Shown here: positions 32,915 to 42,035 of the stretch, piece by piece
Numbering within the stretch: the stretch's first letter is position 1
Layout: every line of letters starts with the position of its first letter
Assembly (NCBI GenBank): GCA_023415775.1
Contig: JAEZJM010000020.1
Coordinates: 109,291 to 173,290 of the forward strand
Origin: Bacillota bacterium
Lineage (GTDB): Bacteria; Bacillota; Negativicutes; Sporomusales; UBA7701
DNA length: 64,000 nucleotides
Direction of reading: 5' to 3'
Translations under genes and position numbers: made by a program
The notes under the pieces: generated by a model
Told to the model about the DNA's origin: nothing
What the model saw: only the letters and a program-made list of their open reading frames with translations
The model's database searches: none

Positions 32915-33924
32915 CCCAGATCCTCGGCCACCTTATTCAGCCGTTCGCGGATGGGCAAATCGTAAGGGCAGCGCTTCTCGCACGCCCCGCACTGGGTGCA
33001 GGCCGACGCCTTTACCGGCATCCCGGCGTACCGGCCGGGGATGGCGGTCTTCATGTTATAGCGCGTGTACTGCAGGTGGAAAATAAACAACTGAGGGATA
33101 TCGATGCCGACTGTGCAAGGCATGCAGTAGCCGCAACGACGGCAGAAATTGGCGCCGATCTCGGTGGCCAGGCGCCCCAGCTCCTCGCGCTCCGCGGCGG
33201 TCAGCGGCCGGTAATTCTTCAGCGCGGCCAGATTCTCCTCGACATGCTTAACCTCGTCCATGCCGGGGATCGCGGTCGTGATGTCGTGCTCCAGGATGTA
33301 CCTGAGGGCCAGGTCCGGCTTGTCGATCTGGCCGCCGCCCAGCGGCTTCATCACAATAATGCCGATATTCTCTTTCCTCGCCAGGGGGAAGAGCTCCTCC
33401 TCCGCCTTGGACTCGATACAATTGAACGGCGCCTGCACCGTGCTGAACTGGCCGGTCCTGAGGCTCTCGGTAAGCAGCTCCATGCTGTGGCCGGTTATGC
33501 CGATATGGCCGATCTTGCCGGCCGCCTGCGCCTCCTGTAGCGCCTCGAGCGCGCCGCCGGGCCCCATAACCTTATCCAGATCGGGGCGGGCTTTAACATT
33601 GTGGACTTGATAAAGATCGATATAGTCAGTTTTCATGGTCGCCAGGCTTATATCGATATCCCTGGCCATGCTCGCCCGGTCGCGGGCCATGCTCTTGGTA
33701 GCCAGATAATACTCCCGCCGCCGGGACGAAACGTGGCAGCCGATCTTCTCCTCGCTGTCGGTATAAGCGCGGGCCGTATCGATGAAATTAATCCCCGCGT
33801 CCAGAGCCGCGTTGAGCACCGGACCAGCCTCAGCCAGCGTGCAGCGCTGCATGGGCAGGCCGCCGAAAGCGATGGCCGTAACTTCCAGGCCGGTGCGGCC
33901 GAGAATTCTTTTTTCCAAAATCAT
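32911..33924 (-). CDS. Aldo/keto reductase with C-terminal 4Fe-4S ferredoxin domain
   Basis: A 337-residue protein. The N-terminal 270 residues form an aldo/keto reductase TIM barrel (LGRTGLEVTAIAFGG, DAGINFIDTARAYTDSEEKIG with the catalytic Asp/Tyr, ATKSMARD with the Lys). The last 70 residues carry CRRCGYCMPCTVGIDIP and ACTQCGACEKRCPYDLPI, ligands for iron-sulfur clusters. This fusion is common in anaerobes and may receive electrons from ferredoxin instead of NADPH. The start is uncertain (GTG 33927, ATG 33924 or TTG 33918; AAGGGGTG fits the TTG best). The substrate is unknown. Confidence 0.88.
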   Translation of the reverse strand: MILEKRILGRTGLEVTAIAFGGLPMQRCTLAEAGPVLNAALDAGINFIDTARAYTDSEEKIGCHVSSRRREYYLATKSMARDRASMARDIDISLATMKTDYIDLYQVHNVKARPDLDKVMGPGGALEALQEAQAAGKIGHIGITGHSMELLTESLRTGQFSTVQAPFNCIESKAEEELFPLARKENIGIIVMKPLGGGQIDKPDLALRYILEHDITTAIPGMDEVKHVEENLAALKNYRPLTAAEREELGRLATEIGANFCRRCGYCMPCTVGIDIPQLFIFHLQYTRYNMKTAIPGRYAGMPVKASACTQCGACEKRCPYDLPIRERLNKVAEDLG

Positions 33925-34075
33925 CACCCCTTCCCGAATTTATTTCGGTCCACGGCCCGGACAATCCTTCCCCGGCGCGATCGGTTTTCTTAATAGCCCA
34001 GCGGCCGGAGCCTTATCAATGCTAGCTTTATTTGGGCGAAAGAAAATTATGCACAGGCCGCCGCCGGCCGGCCGC

Positions 34076-34110
34076 AAAAAAGACAACCCATGCGCTGCGC
34101 ACGGGCTGTC
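34076..34110 (-). terminator. Rho-independent terminator after the GGDEF/HD-GYP gene
   Basis: Arms GACAGCCCGTGC/GCATGGGTTGTC (with G-U pairs) followed on the minus strand by TTTTTT, directly past the stop codon. Confidence 0.8.
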
Positions 34111-34114
34111 GGCG

Positions 34115-36373
34115 TCAATCAGGCTGCAGAAGCTTCACGAACAGCGCCACCAGGCTGGCGTCGAACTGGCGGCCGGCGCAGCGGACAAGCTCGCTCACCG
34201 CATCGGCGTGCGTCATCGCCTTGCGGTAGGGGCGGTCGTTGGTCATCGCGTCATACGCGTCCACAATGCCGAGAATGCGGCAGGGGAGGGGGATATCCTC
34301 GCCGGCCAGGCCGAGCGGGTAGCCCGCGCCGTTCCACCATTCCTGGTGTTTCAAAATCCAGTCGGCGATGGGCGCCAGCTCCGGGGAAGCCAGGGCGATA
34401 CGATAGCCGATCTCCGAGTGCCGTTTCATCACCTCGAACTCCTCGGCGGTCAACCGGCCGGGCTTGAAAAGAATATGGTCGGGGATGCCGACCTTGCCGA
34501 TATCGTGGAACCGGCCAAGCAGCCGCAAATCGGGCAGCTCGCTGTTGGGCAGCCCCACGGCTACGGCCAGCCGCTCCATCAGCTCCTGGAGGCGGTCGGC
34601 GTGGCCGTCGGTCACGAAATCTCTGGCCTCAAGGGCCTGGGCGAGAGTGGCGACAATGGCGCTGTGGCCGCTCTGCTTGCTGTGGAGTTTCTCGCGGTAC
34701 ATATTGCGGTCGGCCGTCTTGAATGTATCGGTCAGCGTCTCATCGACGCAGGAACGGAAGGCGCGGCCGAGCGAGATGGAGAGCGGCGTCCGGGTCGAGT
34801 CACGGTAGGCGGCGACCGCCTGCTGGATTCGGTCGCAGGCTTTCTTCACCGCGACCTCGTCACTGTTGGCCATGATCACCCCAAACTCGCCGCCGCCGAT
34901 ACGGGCCACCACATCGCCGTCGCCGAAGCAGCCGGCGATCATCTCCGCCGCGGCGACGATCAGCTTATCGCCGGTATCGTGGCCAAGAGTGTCGTTGATG
35001 AACTTCAGACCGTCGATATCGCCGACGATCACCCCCGCCGGCAGGAAACGCTCGTCGTTCAGCCGCCGCAGCTCGGCTTCGAAGAACGCGCGGTTGTTAA
35101 GCCCGGTGGCCTGGTCGGTCAGGCTCATCTTCTTCAGCTCGAGCTCCATCTCGCGGCGCTCGGTAATATCGCGGACGATCGCGATAACCTCGTCGTCGGC
35201 CGAGGCCACGAGGCGCATCTCCCGATACATCAGCCTGCATCCCGGGGCTACGATCTCATAATCGAACTCCTGGACAGACCGCGTCCTAATCGTTTCCGCC
35301 ATGCCGAAGGTCATCTTCTCGCCAAGATACGACGGAGTGAACTCGCGGAGATGCTTGCCGACATAGTCGATTAGCGGGGCGACCGACGCGACGCTGCCGC
35401 CCTGTTTGAACTCCAGCAGGAACCCGTCCGGGCTAAGGCGGAGAATAATATCCGGCATCGCGTCCAGGACAGCCTGGGTACGGGCCCGCTGCAGCTCCAG
35501 GGCGGCCTCCATAAGCGCGCGCTCCGTCAGTTCCTCCCGCAGCGAGCGGTTGAGGCGGGCGTTCGCAAGGGTGATCGAAGCCAGCTCGGCAAAGCTGGCG
35601 AGCAGATCCCGGGCGTGTTCGTCCAGCTCGCGGTGGTCGAAATAATTTACGCCGAACACCCCGGCCACCTCGCCGCCGACGATCAGCGGAAATCCGGTCG
35701 AGGTCCGGATAATATCGAAGCCCTTGTCGCCCATCCGGCTGTCCCATTTATCATAATCATGGATGACGAGCGGCATACCGGAATTCCAGACCTGGCCGAC
35801 CACGCCCTCGCCGCGGCGCTGGCGAAAGCCGATCTCCCGGATGGCGGTGCCGATCACCACTTTCAGCTCCATCGTCTGGCCGTCGTCGGCCAGAGTGTAA
35901 AGGTAAGCGTGCGAAGACTCCCCCAGCGCGGCGGCCTTCTCGACGATCAGGCGCAGCAGGGCGTCCACATCGTGCTCGTGCATAAGGGAAAAAGCCGTCT
36001 CCCGCAGCATCAGGAGACATTCGTTCTGGCGGCGGATCTTGTCCTGGCTCGCCAAAATCTCGGTGAACTGCTGGCGCAGCTCCTCCTCCACGGCGGTCAA
36101 TTCCTCGTTGGTCTGGGTGAGCGTTTCGTTGCGCTCTTGCAGATCCTTTTCCGCGCGCACGATCGTATCGAGATTCTTGCGGATGACCCAGAACAGCAGG
36201 ACCGCCGTGGCGGCGACAAAAAACCAGCCCTTGGCGACCTGCAGGGCGGTGATGGTAGCCGAATCCCGGGCGACCGAAAACAGAACCGTGTCCGAGAACA
36301 CAATCCATAAACCGGCGATTACAGCATACGAAAAAGCGACTCTGGCGGCAATCAGGAAAGCACTCGTTCTCAT
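34115..36373 (-). CDS. Membrane GAF-PAS-GGDEF-HD-GYP signalling protein
   Basis: A 752-residue cyclic-di-GMP type protein. Two N-terminal membrane segments (about 5-25 and 45-65), a coiled coil, a GAF domain (about 125-280), a PAS domain (about 310-430), a GGDEF domain (about 440-590) and an HD-GYP phosphodiesterase domain (about 600-752). The diguanylate-cyclase motif is RIGGGEFG, GGGEF in place of GGDEF/GGEEF, so synthesis of cyclic-di-GMP is doubtful. The HD-GYP part looks complete (FHDIGKVGIPD, KRHSEIGYRIA, HHQEWWNGAGYP-type segment and DAYDAMTNDRPYRKAM). The ATG at 36373 has GGGGAGG seven bases upstream. Probably a phosphodiesterase with sensory input; the stimulus is unknown. Confidence 0.88.
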   Translation of the reverse strand: MRTSAFLIAARVAFSYAVIAGLWIVFSDTVLFSVARDSATITALQVAKGWFFVAATAVLLFWVIRKNLDTIVRAEKDLQERNETLTQTNEELTAVEEELRQQFTEILASQDKIRRQNECLLMLRETAFSLMHEHDVDALLRLIVEKAAALGESSHAYLYTLADDGQTMELKVVIGTAIREIGFRQRRGEGVVGQVWNSGMPLVIHDYDKWDSRMGDKGFDIIRTSTGFPLIVGGEVAGVFGVNYFDHRELDEHARDLLASFAELASITLANARLNRSLREELTERALMEAALELQRARTQAVLDAMPDIILRLSPDGFLLEFKQGGSVASVAPLIDYVGKHLREFTPSYLGEKMTFGMAETIRTRSVQEFDYEIVAPGCRLMYREMRLVASADDEVIAIVRDITERREMELELKKMSLTDQATGLNNRAFFEAELRRLNDERFLPAGVIVGDIDGLKFINDTLGHDTGDKLIVAAAEMIAGCFGDGDVVARIGGGEFGVIMANSDEVAVKKACDRIQQAVAAYRDSTRTPLSISLGRAFRSCVDETLTDTFKTADRNMYREKLHSKQSGHSAIVATLAQALEARDFVTDGHADRLQELMERLAVAVGLPNSELPDLRLLGRFHDIGKVGIPDHILFKPGRLTAEEFEVMKRHSEIGYRIALASPELAPIADWILKHQEWWNGAGYPLGLAGEDIPLPCRILGIVDAYDAMTNDRPYRKAMTHADAVSELVRCAGRQFDASLVALFVKLLQPD

Positions 36374-36473
36374 CAGGCGGCCTCCCCATCCGTCTGGAGC
36401 GGACAATTATGCTATTTTTACCAAAATTCGACGTATTAGCGGATTTCCCCTGTTTTTTCGCTTCTCCGCCGGC

Positions 36474-36510
36474 AAAAAATCGGGAGGCAAAATTGCTTTG
36501 CCCCCCGATA
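36474..36510 (-). terminator. Rho-independent terminator of the serA-DUF1015 operon
   Basis: Arms ATCGGGGGGCAAA/TTTGCCTCCCGAT (one G-U pair), then TTTTTT on the minus strand, about 40 bases past the DUF1015 stop. Confidence 0.8.
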
Positions 36511-36547
36511 AGCGTAACCAAGAGTCCTGTATTGCCGCCAGACGGCC

Positions 36548-37798
36548 TTACCGGCAGCCGGTCAGATGCACCGCCATCGCATCCCGCAGCTTCGGCTCGA
36601 ACCACGTCGACTTCGGCGGCATGATCGCGCCGCGGTCGGCGATCGCCATCAGCTCCGCCACCGAAGTGGGGAAAAGAGAGAAAGCCACGGCGTACTTGCC
36701 GCCGTCCACCAGCCGCTCAAGCTCGGCCATGCCGCGGATGCCGCCGACGAAATTGATCCGCTTGTCGGTGCGCGGGTCGCCCACCTTCAGCAGCGGCGCC
36801 AGCAGATTATCCTGCAGGATGCTCACATCCAGCGAGGCCACCGGGTCGTCGCCGCCGAAGCTCCCCGGCCGGGCGGTCAGCCTGTACCAGCGGCCGCCGA
36901 GGTACATGCCGAACGTATGGGCCGCGGCCGGCTTCAAAGCGCCGGACGGATGCTCCTCGACGGCGAACTTTTCTTGGACGGCGGCCAGGAGCGCGGCCGG
37001 CGTAAGGCCGGCGAGATCGGCGACCACACGGTTATAATCCATTATCCGCACCTGCTCGTGGGGAAAGATCACCACCAGGAAGCGGTTATAAGCCTCTTCC
37101 CCCGTATGGCCTGGGTTCGCGGCCCGGCACATCTCCCGCACCCGCGCCGCCGCCGCCGAACGGTGATGGCCGTCGGCGATATAGAGCGCCGGCACCTCGC
37201 GGAACGCCGCTTCGAGGGCGGCGATATCGGCCGCCTCGTCCACCACATACAGCGTGTGGCTTATCCCGTCCGCGGCGGTGAAATCGTACGCGGGCGGCTT
37301 CCGGCGACAGCGCTCGATCAGCGCGTCGATGCCCCGGTCGGCCCGGTAGGTGACGAACACCGCCCCCGTCTGGGCGCCCGTCGCGGCGATATGGTTCACC
37401 CGGTCGAGCTCCTTGTCGGGCCGGGTAAACTCGTGCTTCTTGATGATCCCCTGCTCATACTCGTCAATCGACGCCGCGGCCACCAGGCCCACCTGCGTGT
37501 GATCGCCCATCGTCTGCTTATAGACATAGAAACAGGGGGCGGGATCCTGCCGCAGATACCCCTTGGCGGTGAAGTCGTCCAGAGTGGCGCGCGCCTGCGC
37601 GTACACCGCCGGCGAATAATGATCGACATCGGCCGGCAAATCGACCTCCGACTTCGTCACCCGCAGGAAGCTGTAAGGATTGTCGGCGGTAATCCGCCGC
37701 GCCTCCTCCGAATCCATCACATCGTAGGGCAGAGCGGCGATGCCGGCGGCCAGTTCGGGGGCCGGCCGCAGACCGCGGAACGGTTTTATTGTTGCCAT
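36548..37798 (-). CDS. DUF1015 family protein
   Basis: A 416-residue soluble protein of the DUF1015 (HpcH-unrelated, serine-metabolism-linked) family: MATIKPFRGLRPAP and AALPYDVMDSEEAR at the N-terminus, YVYKQTMGDHTQVGLVAAASIDEYEQGIIKKHEFTRPDKE, and YIADGHHRSAAAARVREM in the centre with conserved His residues. No enzymatic activity is established as far as I know. It lies 17 bases after serA under the same T-box, a linkage often seen in clostridia, so a function in serine biosynthesis is likely. Confidence 0.9.
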   Translation of the reverse strand: MATIKPFRGLRPAPELAAGIAALPYDVMDSEEARRITADNPYSFLRVTKSEVDLPADVDHYSPAVYAQARATLDDFTAKGYLRQDPAPCFYVYKQTMGDHTQVGLVAAASIDEYEQGIIKKHEFTRPDKELDRVNHIAATGAQTGAVFVTYRADRGIDALIERCRRKPPAYDFTAADGISHTLYVVDEAADIAALEAAFREVPALYIADGHHRSAAAARVREMCRAANPGHTGEEAYNRFLVVIFPHEQVRIMDYNRVVADLAGLTPAALLAAVQEKFAVEEHPSGALKPAAAHTFGMYLGGRWYRLTARPGSFGGDDPVASLDVSILQDNLLAPLLKVGDPRTDKRINFVGGIRGMAELERLVDGGKYAVAFSLFPTSVAELMAIADRGAIMPPKSTWFEPKLRDAMAVHLTGCR

Positions 37799-37815
37799 CG
37801 GAACCTTCCTTTCGT

Positions 37816-39402
37816 TCAGCCGAGGTTGAAATTCACCAGTTTGGCGCCCAGGATGCCGTCCACAGCCTTAATCTTCAGCATAACCGGCGTCGGCAGATCG
37901 GCCTCGACCGTCATAACCATGATGCTCGTGCCGGCCGTCTCGGTGCGGCCCACCTGCATGCCGGCGATATTGATGCCGCTATCGCCGAGAATAGTGCCCA
38001 CCTTGCCGATGATCCCCGGCTTATCGATATGCGGCCCGATCAGCAGCCAGCCTGTCGGGTCGACATCCACCCGGTAGCCGTCGATCATCACAATCCGGGC
38101 CTCCTCCTTGCCGAACAGCGTACCGGCCACCATATGGGCGCCCTTGTCCGTGCGGATGCGGACGGTGAGAAGATTGGCGAAGTTCGCCGTCTCCTTGCTC
38201 TTGATCTCCTTCGCCTTGATGCCGCGCGCCTTGGCCACGCCGGGAGCGTTGACGTAATTCACCGTCTCCTGGAGGATAGGTCCGAGGAGGCCCTTCAGCA
38301 CGGCCGTCGTCAGCATGCGCGTATCCACCTCGCTGATCTGGCCGTTATACTCCACCTCGACCGTCTCGATGCGCCCGTCGGCCAGGTGGACGGCCAGGCA
38401 GCCCATCTTCTCGGCCACACCCAGGTACGGCTTGATAACCTTCATCACATGCGCGGGCACAGGGGCAATATTGACTGCCGTCGTCACCGGCTCGCCGCGC
38501 AGAGCGACAAGAATGCCCTCAGCCACATCCACGGCCACGCCCACCTGGGCCTCGGCCGTCGAAGCGCCCAGATGGGGGGTAAGCACCACCTTATCAACGC
38601 CTAGCAGCGGGTTGGCGGCGTCAATCGGTTCCTTCTCGAAAACATCGATAGCCGCGCCGGCCACGATCCCCTCATTGATCGCCGCGGCCAGAGCCGCCTC
38701 GTCGATCACCCCGCCGCGGGCGCAGTTCACGATCCGCACCCCCGGCTTGACCTTCTTGAACGTCTCCTTGCCGAACAGCCCTTTCGTGTCGTTGGTCAGC
38801 GGCAGATGCAAAGTAATAAAGTCGGCGCCGGCCAGCACCTCGTCGAGCTCCACGAGATCGATATCGAGAGTCCGGGCGTGTTCGGCGCTGATAAAGGGAT
38901 CATACGCCAGCACCTTCATCTCCATCGCCAGCGCCCGTTTGGCCACCCCGGTGCCGATGCGGCCGAGACCCAGCACGCCGAGCGTCTTGCCCCGCATCTC
39001 CACGCCCACGAACTTGCCCCGTTGCCACTCGCCGCATTTGACCGACTGATGCGCCTGGGGGATGTTGCGGGCCAGGGAAAGCATCATCGCCATCGTGTGC
39101 TCAGTCGCGGCGATCGTATTTCCCTCCGGAGCGTTCAGCACGATAATGCCCTTCTTCGTCGCCGCCTCCACATCGATATTATCCACGCCGACGCCGGCCC
39201 GGCCGATGACCTTGAGATTATCGGCCGCCTCGATCACGGCTTTGGTTACCTTGGTCTCGCTGCGCACCACCAGCGCGTCGTAGCCGGGGATAAGAGCGAC
39301 AAGCTCCTCGGGCGCCAGCTTCAGTTTCACATCCACCTCGTGCTCTTTGCGCAGGATCGCTACACCCTTATCGGATACCGGGTCGGATACGAGTATTTTC
39401 AT
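37816..39402 (-). CDS. serA: D-3-phosphoglycerate dehydrogenase
   Basis: A 528-residue long-type SerA catalysing the first step of serine synthesis. Substrate domain with VVRSETKVTKAVIEAA and GRAGVGVDNIDVEAATKKGI; NAD-binding LGVLGLGRIGTGVAKRA; catalytic Arg/Glu/His in NCARGGVIDEAAL and LTPHLGASTAEAQ; an intervening domain of about 130 residues; and a C-terminal ACT domain (IGPHIDKPGIIGKVGTILG, GINIAGMQVGR) for feedback by serine. GGAGGGAA precedes the ATG. Expression is under the T-box leader at 39.4-39.75 kb, which should respond to uncharged tRNA. Confidence 0.96.
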   Translation of the reverse strand: MKILVSDPVSDKGVAILRKEHEVDVKLKLAPEELVALIPGYDALVVRSETKVTKAVIEAADNLKVIGRAGVGVDNIDVEAATKKGIIVLNAPEGNTIAATEHTMAMMLSLARNIPQAHQSVKCGEWQRGKFVGVEMRGKTLGVLGLGRIGTGVAKRALAMEMKVLAYDPFISAEHARTLDIDLVELDEVLAGADFITLHLPLTNDTKGLFGKETFKKVKPGVRIVNCARGGVIDEAALAAAINEGIVAGAAIDVFEKEPIDAANPLLGVDKVVLTPHLGASTAEAQVGVAVDVAEGILVALRGEPVTTAVNIAPVPAHVMKVIKPYLGVAEKMGCLAVHLADGRIETVEVEYNGQISEVDTRMLTTAVLKGLLGPILQETVNYVNAPGVAKARGIKAKEIKSKETANFANLLTVRIRTDKGAHMVAGTLFGKEEARIVMIDGYRVDVDPTGWLLIGPHIDKPGIIGKVGTILGDSGINIAGMQVGRTETAGTSIMVMTVEADLPTPVMLKIKAVDGILGAKLVNFNLG

Positions 39403-39435
39403 GTGCGTTCCCTCCAGAAAAATATTCTTGCTTAT

Positions 39436-39736
39436 AAAAAAACCGCCCCAAAATTGGGGCGGGATTTTCCCGCGGTGCCACCCAGCTTAAGCCGACGCCG
39501 TGATCCGGCTAACAAAAAACCCTCATCCCGCCAGGGACGAGAGAAATTCCCGCGTTGCCACCCACATTGCCATACGGCCAACTTATGCCGCTTTATCGGG
39601 CGGCGCCCGTCATGATTCTTCACCAGCCGCTCCGGGGCGGAACCGCCTGCCCGGCCACCGGCTCGCACCATCCGCCGGCTCTCTGTAGGCACACAACACT
39701 TGGCTTCCCTTTCAACGCGTTGCCGTATAAATTTAG
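39436..39736 (-). promoter_or_regulatory. T-box leader of serA with two antiterminator/terminator modules
   Basis: Transcribed from the minus strand. A Stem-I-like region (about 39736-39600) includes AGAGAGCC and GGUGCGAGCC, typical of the distal loops. Then come a first T-box GGGUGGCAACGCGGG (39549-39563) with terminator (39514-39545, CUCGUCCC/GGGAUGAG, UUUUUU) and a second T-box GGGUGGCACCGCGGG (39469-39483) with terminator (39436-39463, CCGCCCCAA/UUGGGGCGG, U run). Only about 30 bases separate terminator 1 from T-box 2, so the second module has no Stem I of its own. Serine codons AGC and UCC occur in the Stem I region, but I could not place the specifier loop with certainty. Confidence 0.85.
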
Positions 39737-39741
39737 TTTTG

Positions 39742-39770
39742 ATTATAGTCCATCCCTCCGGCAAAGTCAA
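39742..39770 (-). promoter_or_regulatory. Sigma-A promoter of serA
   Basis: TTGACT (complement of 39765-39770), 17 bases, TATAAT (complement of 39742-39747). It starts a leader of about 330 bases that contains the T-box. Confidence 0.85.
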
Positions 39771-39907
39771 GTGTATTTTGGACGAAAACATTTGTTGCAA
39801 AAGAAAGAAAAAATTTCCCGTCGCGCGCCATAGCGACCGCTTTTGGCAGGAATACGGCCAGCGTCGCCCAGAATACTTATTTAACGCCAAAAAAAGGAGG
39901 AATGACC

Positions 39908-40204
39908 ATGGATAAGGACCGCATCAAAGAATACCGCGATCTTTTCGCGAAAAAAGCCAAGGAAGTGTGGGACGACCTCGGCGACGAAGTGAAATGGGCC
40001 AAGGACGTCACCGAAATCCGCCTGCAGATGGAATTTCTCGAAACCAAGCAGGACCGCCTTTTCAAGGAATACGGCAAAACTGTCTTCCTGACCGGCCAGT
40101 GCGAAGGCCCGGCCGTCGACTCCCTCCTCAAGGAAATCGGCGTCCTCGAAGACGAGCTTCAGAAAAAATACCTCGCCCTTCAGAAACTAAAGGCCAACGG
40201 GTAA
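39908..40204 (+). CDS. Small coiled-coil hypothetical protein
   Basis: A 98-residue, strongly charged helical protein (MDKDRIKEYRDLFAKKAKEVWDD) with heptad-like leucine spacing near the C-terminus (LLKEIGVLEDELQKKYLALQKL). No membrane segment; one cysteine in FLTGQCEGPAV. AAGGAGG lies seven bases before the second ATG (39908), which is preferred over the ATG two codons earlier. A terminator follows at 40217-40245, so it is monocistronic. The family is unknown to me. Confidence 0.7.
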   Translation: MDKDRIKEYRDLFAKKAKEVWDDLGDEVKWAKDVTEIRLQMEFLETKQDRLFKEYGKTVFLTGQCEGPAVDSLLKEIGVLEDELQKKYLALQKLKANG

Positions 40205-40216
40205 GAACAATTAAGA

Positions 40217-40245
40217 GCCGGACACCGTCCGGCCCTTCCCTTTTT
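40217..40245 (+). terminator. Rho-independent terminator
   Basis: Arms GCCGGAC/GTCCGGC with a three-base loop, followed by a C/T-rich tract ending in TTTTT, 13 bases past the stop of the small coiled-coil gene. Confidence 0.7.
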
Positions 40246-40264
40246 CCGCGGTATTCATACTGAA

Positions 40265-41122
40265 TCACTTCAGCACGACATCCAAAATAACGGCCGCCAG
40301 CATCACCACGCTCAGGCTCCCGTTCAGATTGAAAAACGCCACCCCGGCGCGGGAAAGATCGGCCGGGCTTATCAGGCGGTGCTGCCAAAAGAGCAGCACC
40401 GCGGCGACGGCCACTCCCAGCCAGTAGAAAAGCCCGAGGCCGAGCATATGGCCGAAGAGGGCGAACAAACCGGCGGCGAGAAAGTGAAAACTCTTCGCCA
40501 GCCGCAGCCCGGCGGCTATCCCGAAGCGAGCCGGGACGGAGTAAATACCGGCCGTGCGGTCGAAATCATAATCGTCGCAAGCGTAAATAATATCGAACCC
40601 CGCCACCCACACCATCACCGCCGCAGCCAGCGTCAGCGCCGCGGCATCCACCGCGCCGGTAATCGCCACCCAGGCCCCCAGCGGCGCCAGAGCCAGCGTG
40701 CCGCCGAGAAAAAGATGGCACAGCCACGTGAACCGTTTGGTATACGAATAAAAAGTAAGTGCAGCCAGCACCACCGGGAAAAGCCGGAAAGCCAGGTCGC
40801 TGAGATTATAAGCCGCCACCGCCAGCAGCAGCAGCGACAGCGCAGTATACAACCACACCGTCCCGAGCGGCAGCAGGCCGCGGGGCAGGGCCCGCGCCGC
40901 CGTGCGGGGGTTGACGGCGTCGATATGGCGGTCGATAATGCGGTTGAGCGACATCGCGGCCGTCCGCGCGCCGACCATCGCCAGCGTAATCCATACGAAA
41001 TCGTGAACACTCGGCAGCCGCTGCTCGGAAAGCAGCGTGCCGATATAAGCGAACGGCAAAGCGAAAACGGTATGCTCGAACTTGATCATTTCCAGGAAAA
41101 CGGCAAACTTCCCCAGGCGCAC
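40265..41122 (-). CDS. UbiA-family polyprenyltransferase (menaquinone pathway, UbiA/MqnP-like)
   Basis: A 285-residue membrane enzyme with eight or so membrane segments. First Asp-rich motif: NRIIDRHIDAVNPRTAARALP (an NxxxDxxxD form); second: DYDFDRTAGIYSVPARFG. These bind the prenyl diphosphate through Mg2+. N-terminal FLEMIKFEHTVFALPFAYIG is the typical start of UbiA/MqnP proteins in bacteria that make menaquinone by the futalosine route. It follows menG by 12 bases in one operon, which supports a menaquinone role. GTG start with GGAGGGG upstream. Which head group it uses cannot be decided here. Confidence 0.88.
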   Translation of the reverse strand: MRLGKFAVFLEMIKFEHTVFALPFAYIGTLLSEQRLPSVHDFVWITLAMVGARTAAMSLNRIIDRHIDAVNPRTAARALPRGLLPLGTVWLYTALSLLLLAVAAYNLSDLAFRLFPVVLAALTFYSYTKRFTWLCHLFLGGTLALAPLGAWVAITGAVDAAALTLAAAVMVWVAGFDIIYACDDYDFDRTAGIYSVPARFGIAAGLRLAKSFHFLAAGLFALFGHMLGLGLFYWLGVAVAAVLLFWQHRLISPADLSRAGVAFFNLNGSLSVVMLAAVILDVVLK

Positions 41123-41134
41123 GCGCTCCCCTCC

Positions 41135-41848
41135 CTATTTTCTGCCCGTATGGACGGCGACGATGCCGCCCGTCAGCTCGTGATAGACGGCCTCCTGAAG
41201 ACCGACCGCCCGGAAAATCTCGCGGACCTCGGCCTGGTGGGGGAAGCGCCGCAGCGACTCGGGCAACCAGCGGTACGGGCCGTCCACGCCGACCCCCGCC
41301 TTGCCCAGCAAGGGGAGAATCTGTTCGAAATACAGATAATAAAGCTGCTTGAACACCGGCGCGCTTGGCTTGGCCAGCTCCAGCGAAACCACCATGCCGC
41401 CCGGCCGCACCACCCGCCGCATCTCCGCCAGCACGGCGGCGATATCCGGCACGTTGCGCAGCGCGAAGCCGATCGTAGCGCAGTCGAAACTGTCGTCAGG
41501 GAACGGCAGGGCCATAGCGTTGCCCTCCACCAGCTCGACCGACCGGCCGAAGGGGCTGGCGGCGATATTGACCGCGGCCACCTCCAGCATCTCGCGGCAA
41601 AAATCCAGGCCCGTCACCCGCCCGTCCGGCCCGGCCGCCCTGGCAAGCTCCAGAGAAAGGAGGCCTGTCCCGCAGCACACGTCAAGCGCCCGTCCGCCCG
41701 CCGCCAGACCGGTGCTGGCGACCGCGAACCGCCGCCAGTACTTGTCGCGGTTAAAGCTCAGCAGCGTATTCATCAGATCGTAACGGCGGGCGATAGCGGC
41801 AAACACGCCGTGAACATATTTTTCCTTCGCAGTGCTAAAATCGGCCAC
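41135..41848 (-). CDS. menG: Demethylmenaquinone methyltransferase (UbiE/MenG)
   Basis: A 237-residue SAM-dependent methyltransferase performing the last step of menaquinone synthesis. Family signatures: VHGVFAAIARRYDLMNTLLSFNRDKYWRR at the N-terminus, LDVCCGTGLLSLELARAAGPDGRVTGLDFC (SAM binding), AMALPFPDDSFDCATIGFALRNVPDIAAVLAEMRRVVRPGG and the C-terminal HELTGGIVAVHTGRK. GTG start with AGGAGAG upstream. It is cotranscribed with the prenyltransferase gene 12 bases downstream. Confidence 0.94.
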   Translation of the reverse strand: MADFSTAKEKYVHGVFAAIARRYDLMNTLLSFNRDKYWRRFAVASTGLAAGGRALDVCCGTGLLSLELARAAGPDGRVTGLDFCREMLEVAAVNIAASPFGRSVELVEGNAMALPFPDDSFDCATIGFALRNVPDIAAVLAEMRRVVRPGGMVVSLELAKPSAPVFKQLYYLYFEQILPLLGKAGVGVDGPYRWLPESLRRFPHQAEVREIFRAVGLQEAVYHELTGGIVAVHTGRK

Positions 41849-42035
41849 AGGTCATACTCTCCTAGTTACAAGCTATAATCATTATACTGCCGAGTTCCGG
41901 GGCTAGCCAGATGGAAATTTTTTATATCCTTATCCGCCCGCGCCAGGAATCGCGTCCTGCGGGCAGAATATAACTGAATAAACGGCGCGCAGCAGGCTCT
42001 TTCAGCCAGCGGGCCGCCGACAAGGAGGTTTTGTC

